Shown in pieces: positions 10,009 through 22,458 of a stretch of DNA of 64,000 nucleotides. Under the pieces are notes generated by a model that saw only the letters and a list, made by a program, of their open reading frames with translations, did no database searches and was not told where the DNA came from. Source of the stretch: Cristatella mucedo (Eukaryota > Bryozoa > Phylactolaemata > Cristatellidae); contig WPIO01000032.1 in NCBI GenBank assembly GCA_009760855.2, forward strand, positions 436,501 through 500,500, given 5' to 3'. The translations under genes and the position numbers were made by a program. Each line of letters starts with the position of its first letter. Within the stretch, counting starts at the first letter, position 1.

Positions 10009-12420
10009 ATGTAATGTAATGTATCTCCGTCTGTAACTCCACAAAGCCATAAAGACTACATGGGTGTTAGGCAGGAGAGTTTTGTACAGCTCGCTCATGG
10101 TCTCAGCGGCTTTCGGTACACACTCGGTAGCCAACAGACTTCGTCTCACCAAACAAAGAGAAAGTGGGAAGCATAGCAGAGTCAGGAGAGCAGTTGAGGT
10201 AGTGAGTAGCATGGAAGAAGCAGCTCTGGACCGCTGAAATGGATGAGTCATAGTCGGCAGCCGGAGGGTAACTGTCGTTGCCTAAGAATTGTAGAAGCGG
10301 GTTCCACAGTCTAGGACCTGCTGAACTAAAGCTGCTGTCGCCAACGGTCTTTAAGCGGAGCAATGGAACAGCTAATTTATTGTCCACACAGGACCCGAGG
10401 GCACGAAAATGCTGAAACTGGTGCAGCAGTTCAGCTAGGTACGAATGAGCCAAGCCGTCGCGGGCTTCCTTCTGGGTCAGCATAAGAACTTTGCTGTGCA
10501 TCCGTTGATCAACCGGCATCCATCCTAGCTCTTTTAGCAAAGGAGACACGTGCTCAAACCTCTGGGGCTTGAAACCTAGCCTTACAGCTATATTCATAGT
10601 CAGCTGCAGTGGGCTAGTTGCATTCTTTGGTAGCCCAGCCCAAAGGGAATTACAATAATCAAGCCGACACAGAACTAAGGAGCTAGTTAAATTTTTGCAA
10701 GCCACCGTGGAAGGCAGCTCCTAATCTTGGATAGGGATAGGACGTGATGGCTAGCTGTAAAAGCATTCTTTTGAATTAGGCTTAAAGTTGTGGCCGTTGT
10801 CGAAAAAGACACCTACATTTCGAGCACGTGGTGATGGTCGCATAATAGCATCACCTATTACAAGCTCAAGCCATTTAATCCAGCCACTCGCTTAGGGTGT
10901 CTTATGAGCAGCAATTTGATATTTATCGTCATTTAGCTTCAAGAAGTTTTCCGATATCCATGATCGAATGTCGGCAAGGCAAGCATTCATTTTCTAAGGT
11001 GGTGCAGCAGATTCCGATGGTTTGAATGACAGATACAGCTTAGTATCGTCAGCATAAAAGTGATATCATATTCCATGGGCCTTAATCACTTTTCCCAGAT
11101 GTTGAGTGTAAATGGAGAACAGCCAGAGACCAAGAACGGACCCTTGAGGGACTCCACAGGTGACCCGTCTCGTGTGCCAGACCTGACGCCCACACGACAC
11201 GGATTGAACACGAACAGACAAGTACGATATAAACCTCGCCAGCGCGTTGTCTGCCAGATCGATCGTTGTTCTCAATCGTTCGAGTAGAAAATGGTGATAA
11301 ATAGTGTCGATGGCAGCATACAGATCTAGCAGATCTAGCAGAGCTAGGGCAGTGACATTCCCGTCATCGTTGCCACGTAGAATGTCATTGTTAACATGGA
11401 GGAGAGCAGTTTCAGTGGAGTGCTGCCTCTTGAACCCTGGTTGAAATGTTTCCGAAATTTCATTCTTTTCAATATGTTCAACCAGCTGCTTAGCAACATT
11501 TTTTCAAGAATCCTTGCTAAGAAAGAAAGAAGGGAAACTGGGCTATAGTTTACAAGGACATCTGTATCAAATCAAGGCTTTTCAAGTATGGGTCTAACGA
11601 TAACCGATTTGAAGGACTTGGGGACGACCCATTTTCCCAAAGAAGCATTACAAATCTCGGTTATGAAAGGGCTAAGTTGTTCTGCCAGTGAAGACCACAG
11701 AGATGATGGTATAGGGTCTTCAGGAGACGAGCTCTTTTTGCTTTACCTTATTAAGGTAGTCACATTGCATGCAGAAACCTCGGAAAATCTTTTAAGGAAT
11801 GTCACAGGTTGTGATTCCGCAATTGCTCTAGTAGAAGAGGGCTTTATGGAGGCACGGATGTGCACAATTCTTTCATTAAGCAAGGCTGAAAACCATTTGG
11901 CTGAGCCCTTAATATCTGGGGAGTCAGACCTCTCAGCATTGGCCAATAGATCGTTTACTGTCTTATAAATCTGTTTAGGGTCCGTCTGGCAGGAATTCAG
12001 CTTTAGTGTAAAAAAGAAGTCCTGGCTTTTTACTATGCAAACACTTCGAGAAATGACATGGCTGTTTGCGTAATCTAGTATCTCTTGAATAACATGACGG
12101 GTCGTCAAATTAGACATTACATAGTACATGTAAATGAACCTGTTAGAAGCATTCATTTCCTTTAAAAGAGCGGTTGGCTGTACAGCGTTTATCCGGATGG
12201 CCAATCTCAACTGTTTGCCAAACTCGCCTTGCATTATGACGTTCGTGGAATGTGGATATTCTATGCTGTGAGCACATCTTTTTAAAACCTGATATGCTGG
12301 CTAGTTTAGCATTATCACTGCAGCCGGAAAGTTTAGAGCATTTTAATTTTCCGCAAGAAATAAGATGACATGTCGGACGACCACTGTCAATACAGCAAAG
12401 CTACGGGTCCAATCATTCTA
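10009..12420 (-). mobile_element. LINE A (CR1/L2 group), unit 1
   Basis: Minus-strand, 5'-truncated and frameshifted element of a second LINE family. The RT has GVPQGSVLG (11066-11275) and FYADDTKLYLSF (about 11030-11065). The C-terminal 200-codon frame at 10103-10705 includes LCRLDYCNSLWAGLP, AGPRLWNPL and FSLFGETKSVG. The 3' end reads GAGTTACAGACGGAGATACA followed by TTACAT-like repeats (10009-10025). An upstream linker frame at 11743-12234 has QKIYKTVNDLL-like text. No endonuclease was found. Confidence 0.87.
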
Positions 12421-12830
12421 GCAGCGACGTTTGCAGAGTAAGCGTGCACACGAAGGTGCTTGCTCAACATCAGTCGAGGTTCGTGATCCTGCTTGATCCG
12501 TACGTCGGTTCAACATGTTCTCGAAAAGAATTTTAGGCTACATTGTGACAGATTGTTTTGGACAGTATTATCAACCCATTAAAATTACACATACTTGAGC
12601 ATCTACAGTACCTTCTTTAAGCAATAAACACTGCTTTTGTAGCTGTCTAATAGCCTTTGTAGCTGCCAAAAACAGAATCGATTCAAGCCTCGAACCTTTA
12701 GAGAGCGGCTAATAACTTGCTGCCACTGAGTTTTAGCCCAAGGGTAAGGGGTACGCTTTGCAAAAACAGATCTATCGGGTATATATCGAGACAAAAACTA
12801 TGCTATAAAAATACAGCCCCTTAACTCAGG

Positions 12831-12930
12831 CAGGTTTGAGTCCAGCAGTGGGCGATCCTTTATTGCACAATGCAAGGAAAAATAATATCGGTTAAGACTC
12901 TTTTGCCTCTACATAATCTAGGCTTTTGAA
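12831..12930 (+). mobile_element. Partial tRNA-derived SINE, unit 1
   Basis: Aligns with the SINE at 63200-63352 from its B box onwards: GGTTTGAGTCCAGCAGTGGG, then GGTTAAGACTCTTTTGCCTC. The A-box half is missing. Confidence 0.65.
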
Positions 12931-13204
12931 CCATGTAACCTTAGGTGTAGCAGTAATACACACTCGCCTATGCCGACAGTAATGCAAGCAGTATCATTCA
13001 TGTATCCCCTATGACCGAACGTGCTCGATGCTGGAGGCATTTTGTAAGTGTCCTTTAAATAGAGTGCACTCACGTGTTCGGAAAAATAGATGTGCGTGGT
13101 TCCGATTTGAAGAGAATTTGCGTAGGACTAGAGTGGATTGAGGTATTCTCCAGTGCCACCCCAGTCGGTTGCAGTGCATTTCATTATACCCACAATGAGA
13201 TTAG

Positions 13205-13290
13205 CAATAATAATAATAATAATGATGCATTTGCAAAAATCCTTAGATAAATGAATCTCATTCTAGGCACTTTACAAGTGTTGCAAAGGA
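13205..13290 (-). mobile_element. Solo LINE 3' end, unit 1
   Basis: (AAT)n followed by CTCATTCTAGGCACTTTACA, a diverged form of the LINE E tail, lying next to the 3' end of LINE B. Confidence 0.7.
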
Positions 13291-13328
13291 AGCGGTAAAG
13301 TATTACTTAGTGCTAACATTCACATAAT

Positions 13329-15360
13329 ATTAATAATAATAACTAGAGTAATAGTACATTTGTATAGCGCCCTCAGATAACTATATCTCTCTCTAGGCAC
13401 TTTACAGACCAAGCATTACAAAATGTTTGGTGGTAAAGTCTGCAAGCAGCAGGCAAAGTATAAGCAGGTACATGCATACGAAGGATGAATCACAAAGACC
13501 CACCAAATGCTGTAATACTCAGGTGCATTTTAAGCTTCTTTTTAAATGTCATGTCTGGGGACATTGTGACATGAGTCGGTAGTGAGTTCCAGGCTTTGGG
13601 AGCATAGGAACTAAATGCAGGGTCTCTAACGGCTTTGAGGTTCGCACGAGGTTTGGCTAATCGAATTGAGTCAGAACAGGACGTTGAAGGATTCTTCACC
13701 TAGTAAGGGAGTAGTTCTGATGGGTAGGCTGGAGCCAGAGAATAAAGAGACCTAAAAGTAAGAGACAGATCATTGAAGTCGATTTGCTGCTGGATTGGGA
13801 GCCACTGCAGGTCGGCGAGAAGTGGTGTGATATGGCATTTGCGACGCTTACGACAGATGAGCCTAGCTGCAGAGCTTTGCACCAGCTGGAAGCGCCTGAT
13901 TGCAAATGCCTGTAGACTAGCAAGCAGTGAGTTACAGAAGTCAAGACGCGATGTCACACATGCATTAACCAGTTTAGATGTGTCAGCCCTGTCTAAACAA
14001 GCCCGAATTTTCGCAACTTTATGTAGCTGAAAGTGGGCAGATTTGACTGTGGAACTGATGTGCTGTTGTTTTTGTCATCATTCAATTTAAGAATGTTTGC
14101 TGCCATTAATTTGCAAACGTCATCAATACATGCAGCAAGAGCACACTGAAAATTCGCCGTGCTCGAGGCATGGTAGGGATCAAAGCAATGGTCTGCAACT
14201 GAGTTTCGTCTGCATAGCAGTGGAAGCCTAGACTGTGCTTGACGATCGCATCGGCAAGAAGGAGAATGTAATCTATGAAAAGAAGCTGACCGAGCCCTGA
14301 GGTACTCCGTACTCAGTACTAAAGTGGTTACTCGGATGATCTTTTTCTGCTAACTTCAGTACTCCGGAGTCTCCCAATGAGATAGATCCTGAACCATTGC
14401 AGTGCAGTGCCAGTGATTCCGATGCGAGATTCAAGACCATGGAGGAGGACTTTTTGAACAATAGTGTCAAAGCTGCTGAAAGATCAAGCAGGACAAGCAG
14501 AGAGACTTTACCTTAAGTCTGCATTCATGAGAAGGTCGTTCGTTATGCACCCTAAGCGATGCTGACTCTGTGCTGCGATTAGCTCTAAATACAGACTGTA
14601 ACTAACTTTCTAGGTTTGCGGTCTCAATATAATGGTACAGTTGATCTGCCACAACGTTAATAATAATAATATTGCACTTGATAAAGCGCCCTCAGAGAAC
14701 CTAATCTCTTTCTAGGCGCTTGCGTTCCAGTGTCTTTGATAGGAACGGGAGAAGAGGGACTGTATGGAAGGTGCTCAAAGTATCTCAGTCTAGGATTGCT
14801 GTCTTAATTAGTTACCTGACTAAAGCCTCTTTGAAAGATGCTTGGACCAGGCCTTAGGCTAAGTACATATGTATAATGTTAGTTATGCACGGCAGCAGAA
14901 AATCCAAGCATCGTAGAAGTAGAACAGTAGAATAGGGTCTAGAGGGCTACTAGTCTTCTTGGATAGGGAGATACATTTTTGCATAAGGTAACTCGTGGCC
15001 TCATTGAACGTAGACATCGAGGTAGTGCACGTAATCGATGGACACGAGTCCTGTGTTAACGTAATTGAGGACAATGAGTACAAAAGGAATGCCACAACCC
15101 TAACGATGGACCCTCTGATCTTGTCTACTTCGCTGACAAAGAAGCTAGATAAGCGATCGGCTAGGTTTCCACAAGGATAACTTGGTAAAAACTAATCTGG
15201 GAGCAGTTAAGGAGAGCAAATTTATAATGGATGCGTTCAATTGAGTGCTGGTTGCCAGTTTGGCTGAAATTACTAGAAATGGATCGACTGCAGTACGCAT
15301 GCCCCTTCCTAATGTTCTTCTAGCTGACAAATTAGAAGGAAAGTGGTCTCTTTAAGGCTT
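13329..15360 (-). mobile_element. LINE B, unit 1 (LINE E family)
   Basis: Minus-strand relative of LINE E, decayed. The C-terminal domain frame at 13700-13957 has LDFCNSLLASL, QLVQSSAARLICRKR and LQWLPIQQQIDF; GVPQGS lies at 14273-14470 and the linker at 14883-15095. The 3' tail TTTGTATAGCGCCCTCAGA is at about 13350-13375. A 129-bp segment present in the other units is deleted at 14064/14065, and a 66-bp LINE tail is inserted at about 14656-14721. It stops at the GA tract at 15373. Confidence 0.83.
14656..14721 (-). mobile_element. Solo LINE 3' end inserted in LINE B, unit 1
   Basis: About 66 bp of (TAA)n plus the AAAGCGCCCTCAGAGAACC tail. It is present at the same place in units 2 (27237-27302) and 3 (39796-39861) and absent from unit 4, which reads straight through at 51500. 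A CGTT on both sides may be a target duplication. Confidence 0.82.
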
Positions 15361-15370
15361 ATACACTGAG

Positions 15371-15372
<2 letters not shown>

Positions 15373-15453
<81 letters not shown>
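15373..15453 (+). repeat. (GA)n tract 1, unit 1
   Basis: Uninterrupted GA repeat joining the truncated 5' side of LINE B to LINE C. Confidence 0.95.
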
Positions 15454-16434
<981 letters not shown>

Positions 16435-16710
16435 CAAATAGTGTGGACGAAAAAGAAGCCAACTCTTTGATCACGAACCTTTTGGTCAACACAGTTACTT
16501 GCGACAGGATGGTGACAGCGCGATGTTTACTTGAAGCTTTACACATGCACTCCTTAAAGAGACATGTCCGCTTTTGTCATGTGACACTAATCTTTTGTTG
16601 GCATATGAAAGCACGGAACTAAATTCAAGCTCTAGTGCAACGAAGATGGCTTGCAAGACCCAGATATATTTATCAGCTAGGTTTCCTCTTTCCTTTTTCC
16701 TTTAAATAAA

Positions 16711-16872
16711 GGAACACTAGCTGATTTAACAATCTCTTTTTTAAAGCGACAAAAGAGCCTTTACGGCTATCACCACCACTTGCAGTCGCAATCTAGGATT
16801 GCCAATCGCAGGATTCTAACACACAACCTTGGGACCAAGGTCACGAAAGCAACCACCTTACCTAATGCGCTA
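16711..16872 (-). mobile_element. tRNA-derived SINE, unit 1
   Basis: On the minus strand it reads TTAGGTAAGGTGGTTGCTTT (A-box region), GTTGTGTGTTAGAATCCTGC (B box), then GTGGTGATAGCCGTAAAGGC and AAATCAGCTAGTGTT. Same family as the copies at 54901, 60483 and 63200. Confidence 0.82.
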
Positions 16873-17339
16873 TTCCTTTCTGCAAACATCTGAATTCTCT
16901 CAATTTAAAATAAATTGTTCTCAAAGGTGATAGCTTTATTTCATCTGGCCCAATAATGGTGAAGCTGTTGTGAATTCCCTAGCAGTTGGTGGTATTTTTC
17001 CTTTGCCACTAGTTAAGACTTGCTCATTTGGAAGATCAAAACACCTAATCGATTAGTCTGGTGAATGCCTTTGTTGCCAACCTATTCTTGAAGCCGCAGG
17101 TTAAACATTTTCACTTGAAATTGAAAGCTCAATTCGGTCAGTCTGAACCTTAAAAAGAATCATTCAAGGATAATCAACTTATTACTTGCTGAAGAAACAT
17201 AATCAGTGGCTACTAGTTTGCTCTAATTGCTAAACTTAATGCTGATTGGAAATTTCTAGATTTATATAATCTCTCGGAAAAGTCAGAAGATTTAAGGCTG
17301 AAAAGTCAGTTTTATGGTTACATCCAATAGTTGCACTTG
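16873..17339. other. No recognised feature, unit 1
   Basis: AT-rich DNA between the SINE and the block shared with 61 kb. Same in units 2 and 3. Nothing supportable seen. Confidence 0.4.
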
Positions 17340-17700
17340 TCATTTATACCTTTTGGATAGACTGTGAAAGCTGATAAGCTGAATGCCTATTCGGAGATAT
17401 TCTATCGCGGTTCAACTTAGGCTAAACCAAGATAAATTAAAATATTCCTCTCGAGACACGCAACACCTAGGCGGCAGTAGAAATCTCTCATCTATTTAAT
17501 GGTGCATAGCAAAGCCCCAAAAAAAGTGCTCATGATTTAGTATGTCCTTTTTGACGACTGCTTACGACTCTCACAGTTGAGAGCAGGACTTAGCTCATTG
17601 GTACGGTGTTTCCGCTTCACAATCAAGGCAATAAGCTCGAGCTCATTGGCTGACAATACTTTATTGCTTAATACAAGCGGTATTTATAGTGGCTAAGGTC
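17340..17700 (+). repeat. Block shared with 61035-61420, unit 1
   Basis: Diverged similarity to single-copy DNA downstream of the 58-kb gene: GAGACACGCAACACCTAGGC here against GAGACGCGCAACAATTGGGC there, then TTTAATGGTGCAT against TTTTAATGGTGCGT. It ends in a weak tRNA-SINE-like part (GGTACGGTG, then AAGCTCGAGCTC). Origin unclear. Confidence 0.5.
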
Positions 17701-17894
17701 CGTCATTTTCTATTTTTTCGATTAGTTAGAGTTGCTTATGGTACTCAACTGGGCCATTAGAGTCTAATGCAATAAATTACACAACACCATTGACAATAAT
17801 ACTATTCGTATTGCGCATTTAGATATATGAATTTTTTCGGTTAGTTAGGCTACTAATTAGGAGAACAACACTCGGCCAAGGGAACTTAAGCAAC

Positions 17895-18725
17895 TTCCGC
17901 CGTCTCTATTCTACCGTTCCTATCAAAGACGATGGAACGACTTATGGCATACCAGTTGAACTCTTATATTGAAACTTCAAACCTAGCGTGCGAGTTCCAG
18001 TTTGGTTTCAGATGCAATCAGTCCCCCCCCCCCGAGTCATAAATGCCTCGGGTGAATGGTGACGTTTTCAGGAATTAAGAATTGAGTAGAATTTCTCTAC
18101 TTGTCTTGGCTGTATCTTTCGGCAGCGTTCAAGGCGATTGATTGTAAAGTACTTTTCGATAGCCTCTCATCTCAGCTAGGAATCACTGGCACAGCACTCT
18201 AATGGTTCAGACCCTTTCTCAGTAAGAGACTACAGAGACTATTAATGTGAACTGGCAAAGATATCTTATTAATCACTAAAGTACGGTTTTGTTCAGAGCT
18301 CAGCACGCGGCCTGCTTATTTTCAGAGTTTTTAATCTTATTCTCACCGATGTGATCACATGCCTAAGCTAGGCTTTCACTTCAATGCAGGTAATAAAGGC
18401 TTTCACTTCTATGCACATGACACTCAGCTGTACGTTTAATTTGATCCCTCGCTGCCTCCACCAAGTCAAATTCTCTCAACTCGACCTCCCCCGCTCATGT
18501 ATTGCTGACATTCGCACATGGATGGCAACAAACTTTATTGAATTGAACCACGGTTAAAGCAACTTACTAGCCATGGGCAAAACTCGTGCAAAAAATCCTT
18601 TGTAGACCGTGCATTTTGTTGGTAGACCCCAAAGCCCGGAACTCACTTCCGACTGATTTAATGGCATCACATGACTTGACAAAATTTAAAACGAAGCTAA
18701 TCCTCATGTAGCTGTATTTTATATG
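17895..18725 (+). mobile_element. LINE D, decayed LINE E-family copy, unit 1
   Basis: Plus strand. DNA alignment to LINE E is clear over TATCAAAGACGATGGAACGA (fingers), TTCGGCAGCGTTCAAGGCGA (motif A region), and GGCTTTCACTTCTATGCACA, where YADD has become YAHD. The C-terminal end is at 18610-18720, and the stretch between is deleted. A C-run near 18023-18033 varies in length between units. Confidence 0.75.
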
Positions 18726-18912
18726 TTAATAATTTGGGTGTCACCTTTAGCAATGTAATGCATTTTGATATTCCATGTGTTACCACAAACCGTCTTGTCA
18801 TGCTTATTTTACGGTTTATATGCAGTTTTGTGAAAGAGGTAAAGTTCTTTGAGAGCGCTATGCCAATTTTCTGTAAACAATATCGCTATATTCAATTGCA
18901 CCTGATGCTAGT

Positions 18913-19048
18913 GACAGGGCGGGGTAGGGCGGGGTAGGGCAGGGTAGGGCGGGGTAGGGCGGGGCAGGACAAGGAATGAGGCAGGGCAGGGCAGCGCAGG
19001 GCAGGGCGGGGAAGGGCAGGGCACGGCAGGGCAGGACAAGGGATCGGG
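18913..19048 (+). repeat. GGGCA-type minisatellite, unit 2
   Basis: Shorter than in unit 1: GGGCGGGGTA variants, a GGACAAGGAATGAGGCA spacer, then a few GGGCA copies with GCGCA and GGGGAA variants. Confidence 0.9.
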
Positions 19049-19913
19049 CAGGGGAACAGTATCTCAAGACTGCTAGTCTTTTACTGCGTTATTCCCGAAG
19101 GCTAATTCCCTAAGAGGTGTTATTGACAGGATACCCTTGCAGCTTGACAGACACACACACTGATTCTCTAATCGGTGTTTCAGTTTCGTGATCGTAATCG
19201 TCAGCTCCTCATTAAGCCGCTCTCTTCGATAACTGCTTGTCGCTTAAAAGCTAAATTCAGATTTACACTTCCGCAGCTAGTGATCGTGGTCGACCAATCA
19301 CTAAGTTTAAGGTCTGCCTACCCTGATAGAATTCCAAAAGTCGTGATTGACCGATGGACGATCAAAAAACAAGCAATTTGGGTAGCTGGCAACTAGGAAA
19401 TGTATTCAAGACTCGAATCCACTCATAAATGGGTGCTGTAAAGCTATTCGGACTGTACTCCCATCAGCCGTCACGGCTTAGTCAAGTAGTCCGAGATCAG
19501 TCCCACGCCCACATTCACCACTGCAAGCGGATGACGTAACCGAATACAAGGTCGAGGGAATCTAGTCTTGCTAATACCAATCGAGAAATTTGTGACATGG
19601 AGCAGGAGATTAATTTGGGTTGCCTGTTGACTAATTTATGCGGAGCTGTTTGCAGTTCAGCAGTTATAGTTTTTTTGTGTAACCTAGTTGCATCATGGAC
19701 GCAGCATAGCGGCACCTGATAAAATCGCCGGAGAGGGGCGTTTCACAATCGCTTGTATTAAAACATTCAGGGTAACCTGCCAACTCGTTGCATCGGAATT
19801 TTGTCTACGGAGCAATGCATTCGGATGTGGCTGCCACTGTTGGTGCTAGATAGGAGCGCATTAAGCTTAATCATGAAACTGGCATTTTGCCCTAAGCTTC
19901 CTTTGGAAACATA

Positions 19914-20089
19914 CAGTTGGGCGTGGTTCATGCATATTTATCCACTGCCTCCGGCTAACGCCTGGCAGTAAGGCTTGGCTGCTGTAATTAAGGATCGCGT
20001 TCTCCGTATTTATACCCGTCAAAGCTCACTGAACCGGCACAAGACAGCTCTGAGCAGCTCTGGCAAGTTTCGGTGCTGAGACGTCAGTC
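19914..20089 (+). promoter_or_regulatory. Proximal promoter of the unit 2 gene
   Basis: TATTTATA at 20007-20014 and TAATTA at 19985-19990, spaced exactly as in unit 1. I see no change in the conserved blocks. Confidence 0.8.
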
Positions 20090-20681
20090 ATGAAGATAGC
20101 CGTGGTCGTACTCGCTCTATGCGTTCTTTCGGTTCAAGGTGAGTGCTCGGCGTTGAGTCTTGTAGGCAGCTGCCCAGTCACTCAGTCATGTCTTACCATC
20201 GTTCTCAAAAATGCCACGTCCCGCTGTACTCAAAGGACGGTGAGAAGGAGCGTTCTAAAAGCGCATTGCAACCGAGTGCTATATTGCAAGGACTAAATCG
20301 TGACATTTACTTGTTGCAGCAGGTGGATGGGGAGGAAAAGAAAGCAACAACAACAACAACAACAACAATAACAACGCTGGCGGAAATAACAACAACAATA
20401 ATAATAACAACAACGCTCGGGGTCACCACGAAAGGACCGTCATCAAGAAGGTTCCAGTGCCCTACACGGTGGTTGAGAAAGTTCCACAGCCTTATGAGGT
20501 CATCAAGGAGGTGAAGGTTCCCGTGGAAGTGATCAAGGAGGTCAAGGTACCAGTGGAGGTCATCAAGGAGGTGAAAGTGCCCTATCCAGTGGTTGAGAAA
20601 GTGCCAGTTCCCTATACAGTGGTGGAGAAAGTCCCTGTTCCGGTGAAAGTTCACCGCGAGTACGAGCCTGAAGGATGGTAA
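20090..20681 (+). CDS. Secreted Asn-rich, VPVPY-repeat protein (unit 2)
   Basis: Exons 20090-20138 and 20320-20681, with the same intron length (181 bp), phase and GCAGCAG tandem acceptor as unit 1. I see no difference from unit 1 in either exon; the intron differs by at least one base (CGGCGTTGAG against CGGCGCTGAG). The product is again 136 residues: signal peptide, GGWGGKES, two Asn10 blocks split by AGG, seven decapeptide repeats and EYEPEGW. With its own promoter and AATAAA this copy looks fully functional, so at least part of the duplication adds expressible dosage. Expression itself cannot be seen from sequence. Confidence 0.85.
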
Positions 20682-20730
20682 ATGTTGCGGATAAGCTATT
20701 CGCAATGGATAGGCATTATAATTTTAGGTG

Positions 20731-20736
20731 AATAAA
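20731..20736 (+). terminator. Poly(A) signal AATAAA, unit 2 gene
   Basis: 50 bp after the stop, same context GGTGAATAAATTATG as unit 1. Confidence 0.75.
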
Positions 20737-22250
20737 TTATGTACATGTACCTGTAAATGTGCATCTGTATCGGATTATGCTTATTAGAGTTCAAAGACTT
20801 GCTTGCTTAGTTTGATGGTCTAAAAGCTATGCTAGCAACGTGTTTCCAAAATAAGGAACCCTTACCACATTTCTCAACAATATATTCCTTAGTAACGGCC
20901 AATGTGGTTTGCTGGTAATTAGCGAATTCAACTTGATTAACAGAAAAAAGAAAGTCAGATTTGGTAGTTTTTTCTTGACGGAATGGTGACTTGGATGGGC
21001 GGACAGAAAGTCACCCAAGCCTTACGTAAGAATATCGCTGGTTCCGACAAGCTATGTCTAAGTGATGAAGCTTAATTATTTTAGAGCGAGTACAAAAATC
21101 AGTAAAAAGCACTACCGGATAAATCAATTTCTTTCATAAGTTTGCTAGAAGGAAAACCATTCGATAGGCCAATGATGTACGCTAATACCCTGAAAATATT
21201 TCGAGGCGTGTCTTTACTTTAATTGCATATTTTAGGCAGCATATGTGAAGGTTTATGTAGAAACGCTGATCGGAAGAGTCCTTTCGCAAAAGGAACTGCC
21301 AAAAAGGCGTCGTACAGCCGATTTAAGCTGTGCTAAAGTCGTTCGAGAAAATGGGCAACACACATACATTTTCCACAGAACTACATGTTCTGCGCCCAGA
21401 TTTAAATAATGACGATTATTTAGGGTAGGTACGAGATAAAGCTTAAAAGAAGATTGAGCTAAGCTCGTTTAGTGAACTATAGCTACTAGTTGCGACCGAA
21501 ATTTCTATCCGAACTTTCTCTTAGTCAGGGCTCAGTCTTCTGATGAGGCAAAGAGTGCTGACTTGCTCGAAGTGAGCTCACGCACAGCCATATACATATT
21601 TTGTTTTCCACGTCATTACGATCATGATAGCACTACTACGCATAGCGTTCAAGAATGTGCTTAAAGGGCAACCAAATAATTTTAACTCATTGGGGTTATG
21701 TACAACCTCAAGCGATATATGGCAATTGACTGAGATGGCAGAAAAAAGCAATCAGTAATCCACATAGATCCCTCGAAAATAAGTAAAGTGGCTGAGAAAA
21801 GCTCCGACTTTGCTTGCGTGTAATAGCACAATGTTTGTAAAGTCCACCCAGAGTTTTAGCCCATTGAGGATGTTCGATTTCGGATAATGTCTCGGGTAAT
21901 GTAATGTAATGCAATAAGCAAAATAAGCCGCACATAAACCACACACCTGCTGTGCAAAGCTCCGATTTAAAATGCATTAAACAGGCCACGTTTTTTAAGT
22001 GCACCTCTTCCTGGAAAAAGAGTTTGAAGACACCTATTGAGTTGCACGTAATTCGCCTTCATTGCATCTGGTCGTCAGTTTCCCGTTTGGAAACGTGTGA
22101 TATCAATCTCCACTCTGTCCACCTCTTTGAAAACGGTCCGATGAATTTGAATAACGATAGGGGTTGGCAATCAACGGTCTATTGAAAGGCATGGTGCCAT
22201 TTAAGGAATGACATGATTTAAATAGATATAAATACATATATACATATGTA

Positions 22251-22288
<38 letters not shown>

Positions 22289-22458
22289 TAAAACGGAAAC
22301 AAGTAGGCCATTTCATTGGAATATATAAATTACGATAAATAATAAATTAACCCCAAATACAGGTAATTTCATCAATATTCAAGCCCATCAACGCTTGAAT
22401 AAATCCGAAATGATAGTACTGCCAGCTTACGAACGTCAGGGAATCGTCAACGCAACGA
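20737..22458. other. Intergenic, unit 2; no gene seen
   Basis: Same as 8294-10008. The (AT)n run (about 22250-22288) is interrupted by ATACAT here. A few bases are lost near 21760 relative to unit 1. Confidence 0.5.

Noticed and set aside
11588-11968. 126-codon plus-strand frame, repeated at 24039 and 36591
   Set aside because: Antisense of the LINE A linker; broken in unit 4 by extra A residues.
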